A DNA stretch of 64,000 bases, taken from Toxonevra muliebris. Its lineage: Eukaryota; Arthropoda; Insecta; Diptera; Pallopteridae. The stretch covers positions 84,704,019 to 84,768,018 of the forward strand of contig OY829327.1 in NCBI GenBank assembly GCA_963691655.1, read 5' to 3'. A program made the position numbers and the translations under genes. Of this stretch, positions 48,001-60,586 are shown piece after piece (positions within the stretch are counted from its first letter, which is position 1; each line of letters opens with the position of its first letter). The notes under the pieces are model-generated. The model saw nothing but the letters and a program-made list of their open reading frames with translations, ran no database searches and was not told where the DNA came from.

Positions 48001-49251
48001 ATGCACATTTGTGGATGTTGTTGTTGTGGTTTTGGTGCGGTTGTGGTTGTGGTTGTTACTATTCGCTGGATTCGTACGTTCGTTTTACTTGTTGGCGTTT
48101 TTCTGTAAAAATAATATAGCCAAGCAGCGCAACAGACAAACTACGCTATTTGTTCTGCTGCTATTGCTGCTGCACTAGTAGGCCAACATGATATTTTGCA
48201 GCAATGACATCGACAATAGCAGCAGCAGCAGCTCCGGTAATAGCAACAGGCTTGTCAATCCGACACAAACGAATGCAGAGAGCGTGCATAAAAAAGTATT
48301 ACACGCGTCTTTACATGCTAGTAAAAAAAAATTGTAACGTAAATGGTACTAATTTTTATTTTTTCTACAGTTTTGTGTGAGCTCAGGCACAACTGCAACA
48401 CGGCAACTCTATTTTATTCAATCGTACATACACATGCATACAAATATGTGCCTACATGTGTATGTGTGTATGTATGCATGTGTATTTGCAGTGCAGTGGC
48501 AAAAATATAAGCAACATGCTGGAATGTTGTCGCTGCCAGTTAAGTTGCAATCATTGTTTTTGTTGTTTTCTTTAGTGTCGCTGTTGTTGTTGTTATTGTT
48601 GTTTGCTGCTTGCCTGCCGCTGTTATTACTTCGCTGACATCTTCTGCTCATCTGACGTTTGTGCATAAAGTTAGAAGAAGCGGACAAGAAGAGGAAGAAA
48701 GGAAGAAAGGAAGAATTATTATTTCTTTTTCTGTTTTTGCACTTTTTAGTTATTTTTATATTTATTGTGTTTGAGCGTTGTGCTGCAAAAACTGCACGAC
48801 GAATTTTCACTCATCAATGCGCGCATTTACTTACACACATACATTGTGAGGCAGCGAGCTAAGCGCACGATACAGACTATTCACATATAAATATGTGTGT
48901 GTGTGTGTTGTATGTGAGCACTTCGTGTATGTGCAACAGTTGCATTTTCTCTTTTCTGTTTTCTTTTGTCTTTTCTATTTTTTATGTAAAAATTTAATTC
49001 AATTCAGCAAATGAATTGAACGTGCGGTTCATATGTAAATACGTGAAATTTTTGTTGTCTTCTTTTTCTTTTGCATATCTGCACTGCTCTTTGCTTGGAA
49101 TGTGATGATGTAAATAATATGAGCGTGCACGTGCATGAGTGTGTGTGCATGCGCCTCGCATTTGTGTGTTTTGTCGTAAACCTGTTGTTATTTGTTGTTG
49201 GTTTTATTGCTTTTATATGCATTCTCCTCGCAGCCACACATAAACGGCTTT

Positions 49252-49287
<36 letters not shown>

Positions 49288-50221
49288 AAGAGATAGGAAA
49301 GAAAAATATTTAGAAGCACTATGAAAATATCAAACAAAACGGTGCATTTTCATATGAGCTGTGAGGAAAACACATTGTAAAGATTGCACCGACTATGCAC
49401 TTAAGAATTAAAGTTTTAATTAAAATTATTACTTATGTTTCAACTCACAGTTGCCTACTACATTAAATTTAAGTGATTTAACAATAACAAACAAGGAAAC
49501 ACACAGAAATATTGCTGTTTTTTTTAGATATAAGCAATTGGATAAGTGCAGCAGCATGTAATAGAAGGTAAGTTGGATGCTTCATTAATCATTTTTTTAC
49601 AGTTTAAATGGAACAAAACCAAAGACTCAAGGCACAAACTTCTTCTGGGCAACTTAAAATGAAAAATTATTGCAGTAAAATTTCGATTTTTTATTGTATC
49701 TTTCAATGTTTTGATATTAAAAAATCGGTTCTGCTGTTTGAAAACTGCAACTTCTCCAGTATGTTTTGTGTAGTTACGGAGTCTGGCCGCATCCCCGCCT
49801 ATTGTTCATTGTCCTATCAGTACTGCAATCACTCTGTCTTCGATACCTGTGATAAAATTCTGCTATGTCCTTGATTTTTGTTAGTAGAATGCCATTCCTC
49901 TGAGTCTGACTGCATTTGAGGCTCTTGTTGATAATGAACAAAAGACCAATAAAATTACAATATCGCCCAAAAGTGAGAAAAACTAGGATGAACAATCGCC
50001 CAAAAATATTCGTTATGAACAAAAATCCCAAAAGTGACATAGTCACCCAAAAAATAGCAACAACAACAAAATTACTTATATTATTTCAGTTAATACTATT
50101 TTAATTTATTGTAAGCAAAGATATATTATTATAAAAAATACAAACGAACAAATTTAACAGCATATTTACACCATTGTGATGACCTGCACAACAACTTCTT
50201 GAGGACAGACGGAGCAAGTAA
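45044..50221. other. Long intergenic stretch, simple-repeat rich
   Basis: Contains GTTGTG/GCTGCT-type runs near 48015-48060 and 48165-48235, CAA runs near 46210-46240, GT runs near 48896-48908 and GA repeats at 49254-49285. Such composition is common in long fly leaders and introns, but no splice-bounded coding exon is visible. Around 49900-50050 repeated CGCCCAAAA words occur, also present inverted near 52290-52380. Confidence 0.4.
49254..49285. repeat. (GA)n microsatellite
   Basis: Sixteen uninterrupted GA units. In flies GA repeats can bind GAGA factor, but no promoter is visible here. Confidence 0.9.
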
Positions 50222-50851
50222 ATATGTATATTAGATGGCTTATTTGCTCCATACATTTTGCTAAAGTATTTCAGATCTTAATTGTGACAGCAGAATATGA
50301 AAATAGGGTGCTAAAAATCAATTAAAATGAAAAAGAAAATTTAAATTTGTGAAAACTGGATGCGCTACTCCGAAAACCGTGATTTTTAAGGATGTTTTAC
50401 AATAGGTTTGGGATTTTGTATGGAAAAAGCATTTAACTTGCATATAAAAGACTTTCAGATATCCATATTTCTATCTTCAAAACCCTAACGGTTGAATTAA
50501 AAAATTTGTACAAAAAAGAGCTAAATGGTCACTTTAGGCGCTAGGGATGGCTTTGGGTTCAGTTGTATCAAAAAACTGGGTAAGCCATTCGCTTTAGCGG
50601 CATTTTTTACATAAATATGGATATCTGAAAATCTTTTATATGCAAGTTAAATGCTTTTTCCATACAAAATCCCAAACCTATTGTAAAACATCCTTAAAAA
50701 TCACGGTTTTCGGAGTAGCGCATCCAGTTTTCACAAATTAAATTTTTTTTTTTCATTTTAATTGGTTTTTAGCACCCTATTTTCATATTCTGCTGTCACA
50801 ATTAAGATCTGAAATACTTTAGCAGAATAAGCCATCTAATGTATACATATG
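50222..50851. mobile_element. Long inverted repeat with nearly identical arms
   Basis: The left arm (about 50222-50470) and right arm (about 50613-50851) are reverse complements with only a few differences plus a short extra piece (about 11 bases after TTATTTG) in the left arm. Long exact blocks include the region from GGATGTTTTACAATAGG to GCATTTAACTTGCATATAAA. The 142-bp centre has no coding features. Arms this alike mean a young foldback-type transposon or a recent inverted duplication. Transcribed, it would form a hairpin of about 240 bp. Confidence 0.85.
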
Positions 50852-53800
50852 TGTTGTTACCTTCGGGAAGATGTTTGCAAGCACGGCACAAAAATTATAT
50901 GTGGTCGCTTTGTAGGGCATATTATGCAGCCACTGGTATCGATCCTCTCACTTTCTGCTAAAAAATCTCTTTCCTATTCGTCCTCAGTTTAAGGGTCCTC
51001 TCCAAAAACATCTTCCAATGGTTCCATTTCGGTGCATATGGTTTTTTTTTTCTTTTGATATACATACATCCAGTTCACAAATTTCATATTGTCTATGGTA
51101 CCATTTTCGAGAATCTGGAAAGCCTCAAAAACGTTGTCGTCTCTTTCCACAAAAGAAAGCTTTTGCTTTTTTCTTCCAGTCATATCACCACTTTCAAGGA
51201 GCACTCCGAAATTTCATCATTTGGGGAGTTCTCCGTCTTGAAGTACTTGAGTAAATTTAAAGAAAAATTCATTAAAAGCCACGACCTCTGAAGTTATGGT
51301 TGTTATCCTTTTAAAAAGGAAGTTGTGCCAGGGCGGGGCAACTAGCTCGTCGGACGACGCGGACTATGTTAGCCGCGTTCTCCGCACCTCATTTTCACGC
51401 AACTTTGTGAACTTTTAATATACTGCCTGCCCTTTTAATCCAAAGCTTGTCGAAGCATTGCTGAAAACTATCAAAATCACTATTTGGGAAAGATAAGCTT
51501 ACTTGTTCCTTAAGCATAATAATTAATCCGATGCAAAAAAAAAATTATTTTCAATTTGATCATTGAATACAGAAACTGCTGTCAAAACTGATAATGATGA
51601 AATTTTATTCTTTATTGCAATTGTCGTTTTTAACGTTTGGGAATATGTATAAGTTTTATTTTTACTCGGTGTGAAGTTTCATTGATATGCGTAATGAAAA
51701 ATGATTTGGGAAAATTCGTAATATGGAGATCAAAAATGCTTGAGAGTTAGCTATAGCAACATTGGTAAACAGAAAAAATCAAACTTATTATAAAATCGCT
51801 TATTTACTTGAATAAAAAAACGTGAAAAAAAGATCACTGATGAGGAACTGTAGCTGGTTCCGAAACGATCGTCTGATTTGCTAGTTCTATGAAATTTTTG
51901 ATATTCTTCTGGCATCATTGTTCATTCAAAGCCTAATAATTTTAATAATTAATTAGCAATGTGAACTGCCAAATTTGGAAGAAATTTGCAAAAAAATTTC
52001 CAAATTAAAAATAGTAAAAAAATGCTTTTTATTCATTTATATAATTTTAATACATTGCAAATCTCTTTGTGGTGCCTTTAAAAAGTAGTGGGGTGGCTGG
52101 TCACCCCTGTTGCCTTCCTTCGACTGTATATTGGTATTCATAAGATCCGTTAACGCGTTTAAAAGCCAAAATTCTATTGGCGAGCACAGTTTAAGCAAAA
52201 GAAATAATTGCCAAAAAAAAACTATTTGAAAAATGATAAATCGTCAATAAATACAAATTTTGGGGGATCATTCATTCATTGTAGTATTGCCCAATAGGAT
52301 GAAAATTTATCTAAAAACTTTGGGCCATTTTTTTGGACAATTTTTCATTATAGGTTTTTGGGCGATTTTGTTACTTTAAGATTTGAAAAATCGATGAAAA
52401 TCCTGCAATTAGAAACCAGTTTCCTTAGGTATTTTAAATAAATATTTCAGATAAATGCATATATTATCTCATTCTCATTGTAAGGAATATTTCCCTCTTT
52501 GTACTCCAATTTTTCGACATACACCTTTGCAACTTTTCGTCAGCAAGACGCTAAGCATGCGGTAGTTATAAATATTGTAGTGCTTTTAGTTGCAATAGAA
52601 TTTAACACCCTTTGCAAAATTAAGTTATTAAAATTTCATTCATGGTATTTATGACTACGAGAACAATGAGTCTATGACATCAACAGCCAGAAATCAATGT
52701 CTCACACAACAACAGACAATTGCCTTGAACCTATTTGTAGATTTCATTTTCACAAAGTTAAAAAAAAGATCAAAAGTGATTTCACTACAGCTGCAGCTGC
52801 ACCCCTGCGCTTGTTTTGTATACATGTTCATAGTTTTCAATTCTAAGTATGTGGAAACATGCAAAAATTCATGCATCAACTTTGACACTAGACTGTACTG
52901 AAATATCCACCTCCACCTTCCTAGCTTCACTTTTATTTGCCATTGCTAGTATTAGACAAAAAATAATAAATGAAGTTGACACTTTGCAAGCCGCAAATAC
53001 TTGTAGCTCAACTTAACAGCAATAAGCAATAAAACCCACACACTGTGGCGCGTTAGTATTCAAATATGCGGTAGAAAACAGTAGCTGCCTGCTGCCACAC
53101 ACACACACACACACACACAAACGCGCACTTACTCTACATGTGTGCTCGTGTTGAGTGGGGAGGAGTTGCATGCATGTGTGGCGCCGCCACAATTACTATT
53201 TCAAGTTTAAGTCTTGTTTTAACCAAATTATAATATTTTTGTTTTTATACATAAGCAAAGAGCGAGCTTTTTCTTACTAAAAATTAATACAACTTTAATA
53301 GGAATCAGTTTGCGATTTGAGACTTTATTTTGTTTACAATAGTAGCGGCGACGATGATGGCGTCGTTACTCATTAAATTTATATTTTTTATAATTGTTTC
53401 ATTTTTCTTGTAGTTGTTGTTGTCGTTATAGTTGGTGATATGTGGTATGTCAACATTTTAACAAAAAAATCTCAAAAAACTTAATCCGTTCTTGAATGTG
53501 GCGTCAAAAGAATTTAAAAAACTTTTTTGTTGTCGTCGCATTGTCATCGATTTTTAAATGGCAAATTGAATGCGATTTTTTTGTTTTTGTTTTTTTTTTT
53601 TTCTTTGTAAAAATATTATTTATTATTTCTGAATTTATAAATTTTCTTGTGATTTAATTTGTATAGTAGAATGAATAAACTCGCTTTGAGAGCTTTTATT
53701 TGACCAAAAGTACCATATTGAAAAATGTTCCCATACAAAAGGCGAATACGAACGAGCTGACGAAAGGTATCGCTTGAGCCGAAATATTTTGTGGATCATC

Positions 53801-54670
53801 ATAAAATAAACCGAAGCTAATTTTTAGAAGAGTACAACACACCCTTTTTTTGTATTGGGCATGACGCACTTTAATGTACAAATCTGATTCAAACAAGTGA
53901 GGGTTAAAAAATGTTGGCAAAGTCAGGCGGAAAGGATTTTTCGTTATGCAATTGAAAAATTCTTGAATATTATAAGCATATGTGCACCATATGTAGTAGG
54001 GCACATAAATATTTTCGTAGCTACAGCAACGTTGTAGAAATTACAATGACATGCAACATTTATACATCCACACGGATACATATGCAATAAAACATGACGC
54101 TTGTATAATTCAACATCTTGACGTACTCACATATGTACATAAATAACACATATGTACTTTCAAATGCCGCCAGTATTATGGACTTTGGCAAAAACACAAT
54201 CAAACAATTTTAAATACAAATTCACTACAATAATCGCAACAATCGATTTTCATGAAACAATTTTTAAGCCAGGTGCTGGCTTTAAAAGTAAGTACAAAAA
54301 CAATTTGTCAAACATAATATGCTCATAATTTCATATCAACAGATCAGCCTACACGTAACGTAAAATGTTAGTATATTTAGGCATATATTCACAAATCGAT
54401 TTTCTCTAAACTTTTCAAGTAACCAAAGGGAGGATAATAATGATCAAGCGACGCAATGTTTAGCTTTTTATTAATCTGAATATAAATCATATTCCACTAG
54501 TAATACAACTATAATTAAATACCTAACAAATAACATAATAATACTACAAAATCAGCGGGTATCAAAGTAATGTTCCTTAGCCAATTCAAATCACTGAATT
54601 CAAATATGGTTACTACAATGGCGTATTAAATCAGGTTTTATGTATGTATGTGCCACTGATGCCAACTTAC
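50852..54670. other. Intergenic, no gene recognised
   Basis: AT-rich DNA with a CA run at about 53098-53119. A minus-strand frame at 50989-51204 is the only one with even composition and matches nothing known to me. TGAACCATAG-like or splice-bounded exons were not found. Confidence 0.4.
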
Positions 54671-54718
54671 GGGGAATTCCCCCATTTGTGGGGAATTCCC
54701 CCATTTGTGGGGAATTTT
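54671..54718. promoter_or_regulatory. Tandem kappaB-like palindromes
   Basis: GGGGAATTCCCCC occurs at 54671-54683 and 54690-54702, and a half copy GGGGAATTTT at 54709-54718. All are in a 19-bp period with the spacer ATTTGT. GGGGAATTCCCC is a perfect Rel/NF-kappaB type palindrome of the kind bound by Dorsal, Dif and Relish in flies. The tandem period suggests a small duplication. No adjacent gene is identified, so function is only a possibility. Confidence 0.45.
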
Positions 54719-55275
54719 AATCGAGGAATGAGCTGTTTTTTGCGGTGAATTTCAAACCGTTCAGCTTTTAGTTAATAAAGTTTGTAGAATATTTTTTGTG
54801 AAATTTTTGTAATGTAAATCGTTTAACTTATGCAATACTTCATATTGCCCCTCTTCTTAAGAGGGCCCTGCACTTTTTTGGTTTGGAGAAATCAATTTTT
54901 AAAAAAGTGTGTAATTTGGAAGTATTATATTTTAAAAGTATTTTGTAAAAATTTCGGAGAGAAACTCGAAGTGCTTTTGTAGATATAGACCATTATAGCG
55001 GCGAGTGTCAGCCAGGCCGTTCAAAAATGCTTAGCTATGCCTTCGTCCAGTACCTCCTAATTAATAACTCCGGACAGCGATTGCATCGGTCACCGATCTG
55101 TGCGTTATGCAGACTTGATATAAAACTTAACCATCATTTGCCATTGAGTATCACTGAGAAAACATATACATATATTTGCCCCTGCGATTAATACATTGGG
55201 TCATTGTGACTCTAGCGCCATAAACCGTCCCTCTTGAGCTTAATGTTCTATTAAGTTTTTTGGCAAAAACCAAAC
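54719..55275. other. Intergenic, possibly the degraded part of a LINE
   Basis: No clear frame. The stretch from about 54960 is more GC-balanced and precedes recognisable LINE sequence, so it may be its decayed continuation. Confidence 0.4.
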
Positions 55276-55550
55276 AAATTAGACAAAGTGCAGCGACTAG
55301 CTTCAATGTTAATTACAGGAGCACTCAAAACGACTCCCTCTAAGGCGCTGTACACCATCTTGGATCTTCTTCCGATAGATCTAATCGGAAAGACCTCAGC
55401 GTCAATATCTGCAGTGAGACTGAATGCGAACCGTAGGTGGTCCCTCACAAATTATGGTCATGGTAAGATACTTAGTGAAACTAAATTTCTTCTACTCTCT
55501 GTTGATCACACCCTCTCCCTACTATCATTTGGTAACAGCTTTAGCACATA
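55276..55550 (+). pseudogene. LINE fragment: region after the reverse transcriptase (left half)
   Basis: The frame KLDKVQRLASMLITGALKTT, then PSKALYTILDLLPIDL and SAVRLNANRRWSL, matches the conserved stretch between reverse transcriptase and RNase H of R1/LOA/I-type LINEs (QRLA--ITGA--TTP--AL--LL-L-P). It runs directly to the TA where a Tc1/mariner element is inserted, and resumes at 56813. 5' truncated and dead. Confidence 0.7.
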
Positions 55551-56810
55551 AGGAGTGAGATTGAAAAAATCTTAACACACGTTTTACCTAATAATTTTTT
55601 TTTTGGGTGTAAAATCTTAAAATTTCTTTGATCTCGTTATCTTTGAAAAATATGTCAGTTGTTATTTCTAATGACAAACATGTTGATTTATTGTAAGTTT
55701 GATCAAAATGAGTGAAGAAAACGAAGTACGTCTTAAAATTATTAAAAATTTTCAAAAAAATCCAATTTGGTCCTACAAAAAATTGGCCAAAGAATTGAAG
55801 GTCTGCCGTCAAACTGTTTCCAATGTTATTAAACAGTTTCAGGATAATTTGACCATCGATAAGAAACCTGGATCGGGAAGAAAACAAGGACCACATGATA
55901 TTAGGAAAGCCAAGCAAATAGAAAGCATATTGAAAAGATCTCCAAACACATCTGGCATAAAAGCTGCCCGGTTAGCCCAGTGCTCTGACTATTTGGTGCG
56001 AAAAGTTAAGGCCAATGCAGATTTGAAAACATACAAAGTCCAAAAAGTTCCAGACAGGAATGCTGCAAAAAATTTAGACGCCAAAAGTAGGGCTCGGAAA
56101 TTAAAATCGAATTTCATATAAAAATATTCATGTTGTATAATGGACGACGAAACGTGTGTACTGGCAGATTTTACGCAGCTTCCGGGTCAAAATTTTTATG
56201 CTGCTGATGCTCGAGGAAATGTCGAAGAAAATTCCTGGTATGGAAAGCTATATGCAGTTGCGGCAAAAGAAGCAAGTCATTTGTTACAGTGGGCTCCATA
56301 AATACCGAAATATACATCAAATAATGTTTGAAAAAAAGACTTCTTCCTTTCATATCAGAGTACAATGTATCCACATATTTTTTGACCGATTTGTCATCAT
56401 GTCACTACGGCAAGAAAGCTCTGGAGTGGTACCAAATTAATAACATAGTTTTTGTACCAAGAGAGGCCAATCCTCCAAATTGTCCGGAGCTAAGACCAGT
56501 GGAGAGATATTAGGCTCTTGTGAAAAGAAACTTAAAGAGCACAAAAAAGGTGTCCCAAAATATCGAAGATTTTAAAAGGAGATGGGAAAACTGTTCCAAA
56601 AAAGTGTCTGAAACAACTATCAAATCTCTAATGGAAGACTTACCCAAAAAGGTCCACGAGTTCATAAATAGTGGTTAGAACTATAAAAGTTATATTTTTC
56701 TGTAATTTGTAAAATATTATCAAGTAAATAAAAAAAAACAAAACTCTAAGATCAGCCGTTTAAAAATTATTGAATTTTATATATGTTAAGATTTTTTCGA
56801 TCTCACTCCT
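55551..56810 (+). mobile_element. Tc1/mariner-superfamily transposon, defective
   Basis: Terminal inverted repeats of 27 bp (AGGAGTGAGATTGAAAAAAT ... on the left, the same with one change read inward from the right) bound a 1260-bp element. TA dinucleotides at 55549-55550 and 56811-56812 are the target duplication. Size, TA target and a single transposase frame are those of Tc1/mariner elements. It is inserted in an older LINE. Confidence 0.9.
55699..56678 (+). pseudogene. Tc1/mariner transposase, inactivated
   Basis: The N-terminal part (MSEENEVRLKIIKNFQKNP, KLAKELKVCRQTVSNVIKQF) is a helix-turn-helix DNA-binding domain, followed by a GSGRKQGP linker. The catalytic part follows: MDDETCVLADF (first Asp), YFLTDLSSCHYGKK (second Asp) and ELRPVERY (Glu). 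Breaks: a TAA at 56119-56121, a disturbed segment with a frame change around 56225-56330, a TAA at 56301-56303, and a TAG at 56511-56513 where Trp is expected after VERY. The frame ends with HEFINSG and TAG at 56676-56678. Confidence 0.88.
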
Positions 56811-56990
56811 TATATTCCATCTCAACAAGAGTAGAGTGCGAGTAATGTGATACGCCCTGATATCATCGACCTTTATACTGATGGTTCAAAGTTGGATGGT
56901 AGGATTGGGTGTGGAGTTCATTCTGAGCGCCTGAATATTTCGGCGCACTTTCGTTGCTTGCGATCACTGAAGCCGCTAATCCGCTGGTAA
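56811..56990 (+). pseudogene. LINE fragment: RNase H start (right half)
   Basis: After the transposon, one frame reads IPSQQE, then RPDIIDLYTDGSKLDGRIGC and GVHSERLNISAHFR. YTDGSK is the first catalytic motif of LINE-encoded RNase H. Joined to 55276-55548 it restores the expected order of reverse transcriptase tail then RNase H. The end near 56990 is approximate because similarity fades. Confidence 0.72.
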
Positions 56991-59900
56991 GGTGTAATGC
57001 GATACCCTGTAGTGAATAGCAGAAGTGGAGAATGGAACCAACTTGCGCTATTAGCAGACAGTTTTGACCGAAGCCTATAGTCGCACTAATGAAGAATTCT
57101 TAGAGTAAATTTCACCCCAAAAATCATATATATAATTTTCTGATGCTTTATAAAAATCCATCTTTATAGCATTCCTAGCTCATGAAAAGTGTTCACAATC
57201 CAAAAACGGGTTATGGAACTAAATTTACAATGATCCAATGTATCAATCGCGGTGGCAAAAACATCAACTTTTTTTCGCTCATACATCTCCGCCCACCTTA
57301 ATGTGCATGTGTACGATTCAATTTAACTTCTTCAAATAAAATTAGAAAGAACACATGGTGTTAAACTATGAAAATTATTCAATGTAACAAATAATTTTAT
57401 TGCTGTTGGTAAAAATAAATAATTTTTACCACATTTTCTATGCTGCCTTGCAAAAAAGATTGAACAGTTTACTATTTCTTGTGCTTTAGCTTCAGCATAA
57501 TTTTGTTAAATTGATTTCGTTTGCTTTGATCTCGTTTCCTTTCTTTAAATTTAAGCTTAAGCAGCACTGCGTTGCCTTTCTACCCCTCTGGACTGTGCTA
57601 TCCACCACCACCTGTTGAAAAGTTCAAAAATCTTTACTATTTGCATATTTCACTCAAATACTTATTTAAAATGAACGCCTGAAATACGGCACATATTTAT
57701 AAAAATAACAATAACAAAAACAAAAAATGCCCAAAAAGATAAATACAATAAAATTTTCAAGACGATCATAAATCATATTTGTAAGTTACTTGTTGTGCGC
57801 GCCTGCGCAAATAACATTTTTTTTAGGTTTTTTCTATTTAGTTTTCTATGAAATTATATTTTTCTTTCCAGCTTGAATGTTTAAGCCATCACCATTTTTT
57901 GTTTCATATTTTTTAAGCGTTTTTAAAACTAAAGTTAGTAAATAAATATTTGCGTATTGTTTTTGTGCTGGTTTTGCACAATAGGCTTTATTATTATATC
58001 TTTTTTTTTTCATTTTTTCTACTATTAAAATTAGCTTTTGTTAAATGTTGAAGAATTTTTTGATGATCGAACATTCAAAGCCGCTTACTTGACGATCTTG
58101 ACCATAATTAGACATTTGACAATATCTCTAATTTTTTTAATGTAATGTGTTTTTCTTAGGAGTTTTCGTCATTGGGCGTATATTTCAGATCAGAATGTTG
58201 AAAATAACATTTTTAAAAATGTAATTTCGGATAATTTAATCAGGAAATCTTCTGGTGTAAGAGGAAACCCCAAAAATACTCCAAATCTTTTGAGACTTTT
58301 ACCGAAGTACGAAGTTTCTGAAGTACGTTTTTACTGTTCCACAAAAAAGTTTTTAGGAACTACAAAGACTGGCTCAGTGTAGTTTAGAATGGATTTTTAG
58401 GTTAATTCTGGAAACGAAAATCTGCAAACGAATTCTCTTTCGATTTTCCACTAAATTCCGTCAACATCATTAGTAAAGCTTTTGTGTAAAAGCAATTAAG
58501 ATAAATAACCAAAACGAAAAAAATACTAAAACAACAATTAAAACTACTGTAAAAGATTACATAAACATTTTTTTAGGAAGAAGCAGAAAATAAAACAAAA
58601 ACTTTCTTAACCCTTACAAGCACGGTGGGATATTTAATATCAGACCATCATCATTACTCCTATATTTCGAGTAGTTTTTTCTCGATTTTTAGTGAGTTTA
58701 CTATAACAACGTATTAGGGAATTGGAAATTACACTCTGTTATCTGAAGATTCTCTGAATTTGTTAATATTAATAAACAACTACAAGAAAAGGGAATTTTT
58801 TGTAAGAAAAATTCATTGTCTAAAAAATTGTTCATAGTATTTATAAAAAATTTGAGATATACGATTTTTAGTGTCGCTGATCTCGAATCTGCTATCAGAT
58901 TATCAAAATTCGAGATGGCGGATTCAATACCACGAAATAAATTCTTAAGATTAATTCTAAACTCGTATAAACCGTTTTCTATTAAGATTCGACCATGATA
59001 TTGCTATCGTGAATTTTCAAAATCTGACAACAGGTCTGCCATATTGTGATCAGCAACCCCTTTTTGGGGTTTAATGGGGTTTTATGAAAACACAGTCATC
59101 AGAAGAATGATTAATATTATAATAAAACGAAATTAATAGAAGAAATAGCTAAGGATTAAAAACTCAAGTCAGAAAACTATACGAATTTTTTAACACGGTC
59201 GATTATAAGTAAACCATAACCATAATATTTATTCCCCCATATCTCGAAAACCTTGATTATTTTCCCACTGCACAAGGATATTTGGCCAACAGTTGAACTT
59301 AGACTTACGCCGCTTTTGTAGGTAACTGAATGAGGTGGTGAGGAGGTGCCTGGTGATAAAAATTCAAATTATAAAAAAAAAAATTGACTTATACCACTTT
59401 CGCTCTCAGCAGCTAATATATCGATCTGACGAATTTCATACCGTCGGACTTCGATTCACAATCATACTAAGAAAAACAGGAATCCACAAATGTATGTATG
59501 TATGTATGTATGTATGTCTGTATGTATGTATGTATGTAAAGTTAATGCCATCCATCAGTTACAAACTGTCACATGGTGTGGCACTTTATTGCTCATAACA
59601 ACAAAAGCAACTGCAATAACAAGAGTTTAACTTAAATGCACGCACGTTTAAACCTTTCGTCTTCGAGTCATTATTTGTTGTGCCTTTTCAATAATACCTT
59701 CACCAGTCCAACACAAATTCCATTCCCAGCATCGCTATTATCGCACACAAAGTGCGCTGGGGGTATGACAAATTTCATTGTTTGGCTGTTGACTGATGTT
59801 TTTTACGGTTCAGATAACTATTGATTACGAAAATGCAGATTGAATATAAATAAAAGAAAAGGAAGTTTTAAAATGTAAAGTATGCCCTTTTAGTCATCAT

Positions 59901-60454
59901 GAAATCATCCACTGAAAATGCTTCTTAATTGCTCTGCTGAATGTCGCAGAAACGAAGGAAATTAAGTAGAAATATACACTTGATTTAATAGAATTTAGGA
60001 AATATTTTCTGTTGCTGCAATTAAACCTTATTTTGAACAAAAATGCAGCAATTTTCCGGTATATATCAAAAACAAAAACATTTTCGCGAAATTGATATTA
60101 CCAAAGTTTAATTTTCATTGCTATGTAGATATTTCATTTCAATGTTTGAATTGAAATCACAATGTTTATGAGATTCTTTTCAACTAACACGAAATGTTTT
60201 CAAAATTTATATCTTACATAGTTGAAGTTCTTTAAATTAGATTATTATAGTTATTTAAGAGGTTAGCGATATGTTCCCTGATCACTCCAGTCAGCTAGGG
60301 TCAGTCAGCTGATGGCCCCTATTAAAAATTTAGTTTCTATATTGTTCCCCTGTATCCGTAATACTGTGTGAATGTTGTGTAAGTTTCAGTAACATAAGAT
60401 ATACTCTTACAGAAGTTTTTTAAAGATTACGTTTAATGGAAGTTCAATGTTAGT
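56991..60454. other. Intergenic, no gene recognised
   Basis: AT-rich DNA with a (TATG)n microsatellite at about 59491-59537. A 60-codon frame at 58816-58998 (VADLESAIRLSKFEMADSIP) sits in a repeated-looking GATCTCGAATCT context but was not assigned. No RNA gene seen. Confidence 0.4.
59491..59537. repeat. (TATG)n microsatellite
   Basis: About eleven ATGT/TATG units with one CTG interruption. Confidence 0.9.
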
Positions 60455-60586
60455 CGCAGAATGATCGTGGTCCAATAAAGATATCCTGCAACCTTTTTCT
60501 AGCTAGTTCACCGGTCATTTCATTACCTAAGCGGCCGCCGTACCCTGGTAACCAAATGAGTTTTAATTTGTTTAGAAATGCTAGTT
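60455..60586 (-). pseudogene. Orphan LINE RNase H relic
   Basis: The minus strand reads LAFLNKLKLIWLPGYGGRLG then NEMTGELARKRLQDIFIGP. This is the IWVPGHSGIEGNE-ADELAR motif near the end of LINE RNase H domains, with His replaced by Tyr. The flanks carry no other LINE features, so this is a small fragment. Confidence 0.6.

Noticed and set aside
48418..48810. 130-codon minus-strand Asn-rich frame
   Set aside because: Made by GTT/CTG-type simple repeats read in antisense.
50989..51204. 71-codon minus-strand frame next to the inverted repeat
   Set aside because: Balanced composition but no domain, no splice signals and no supporting context.
59491..59537. CRISPR-like regular repeat
   Set aside because: A tetranucleotide microsatellite without spacers; CRISPR arrays are not expected in a fly genome.
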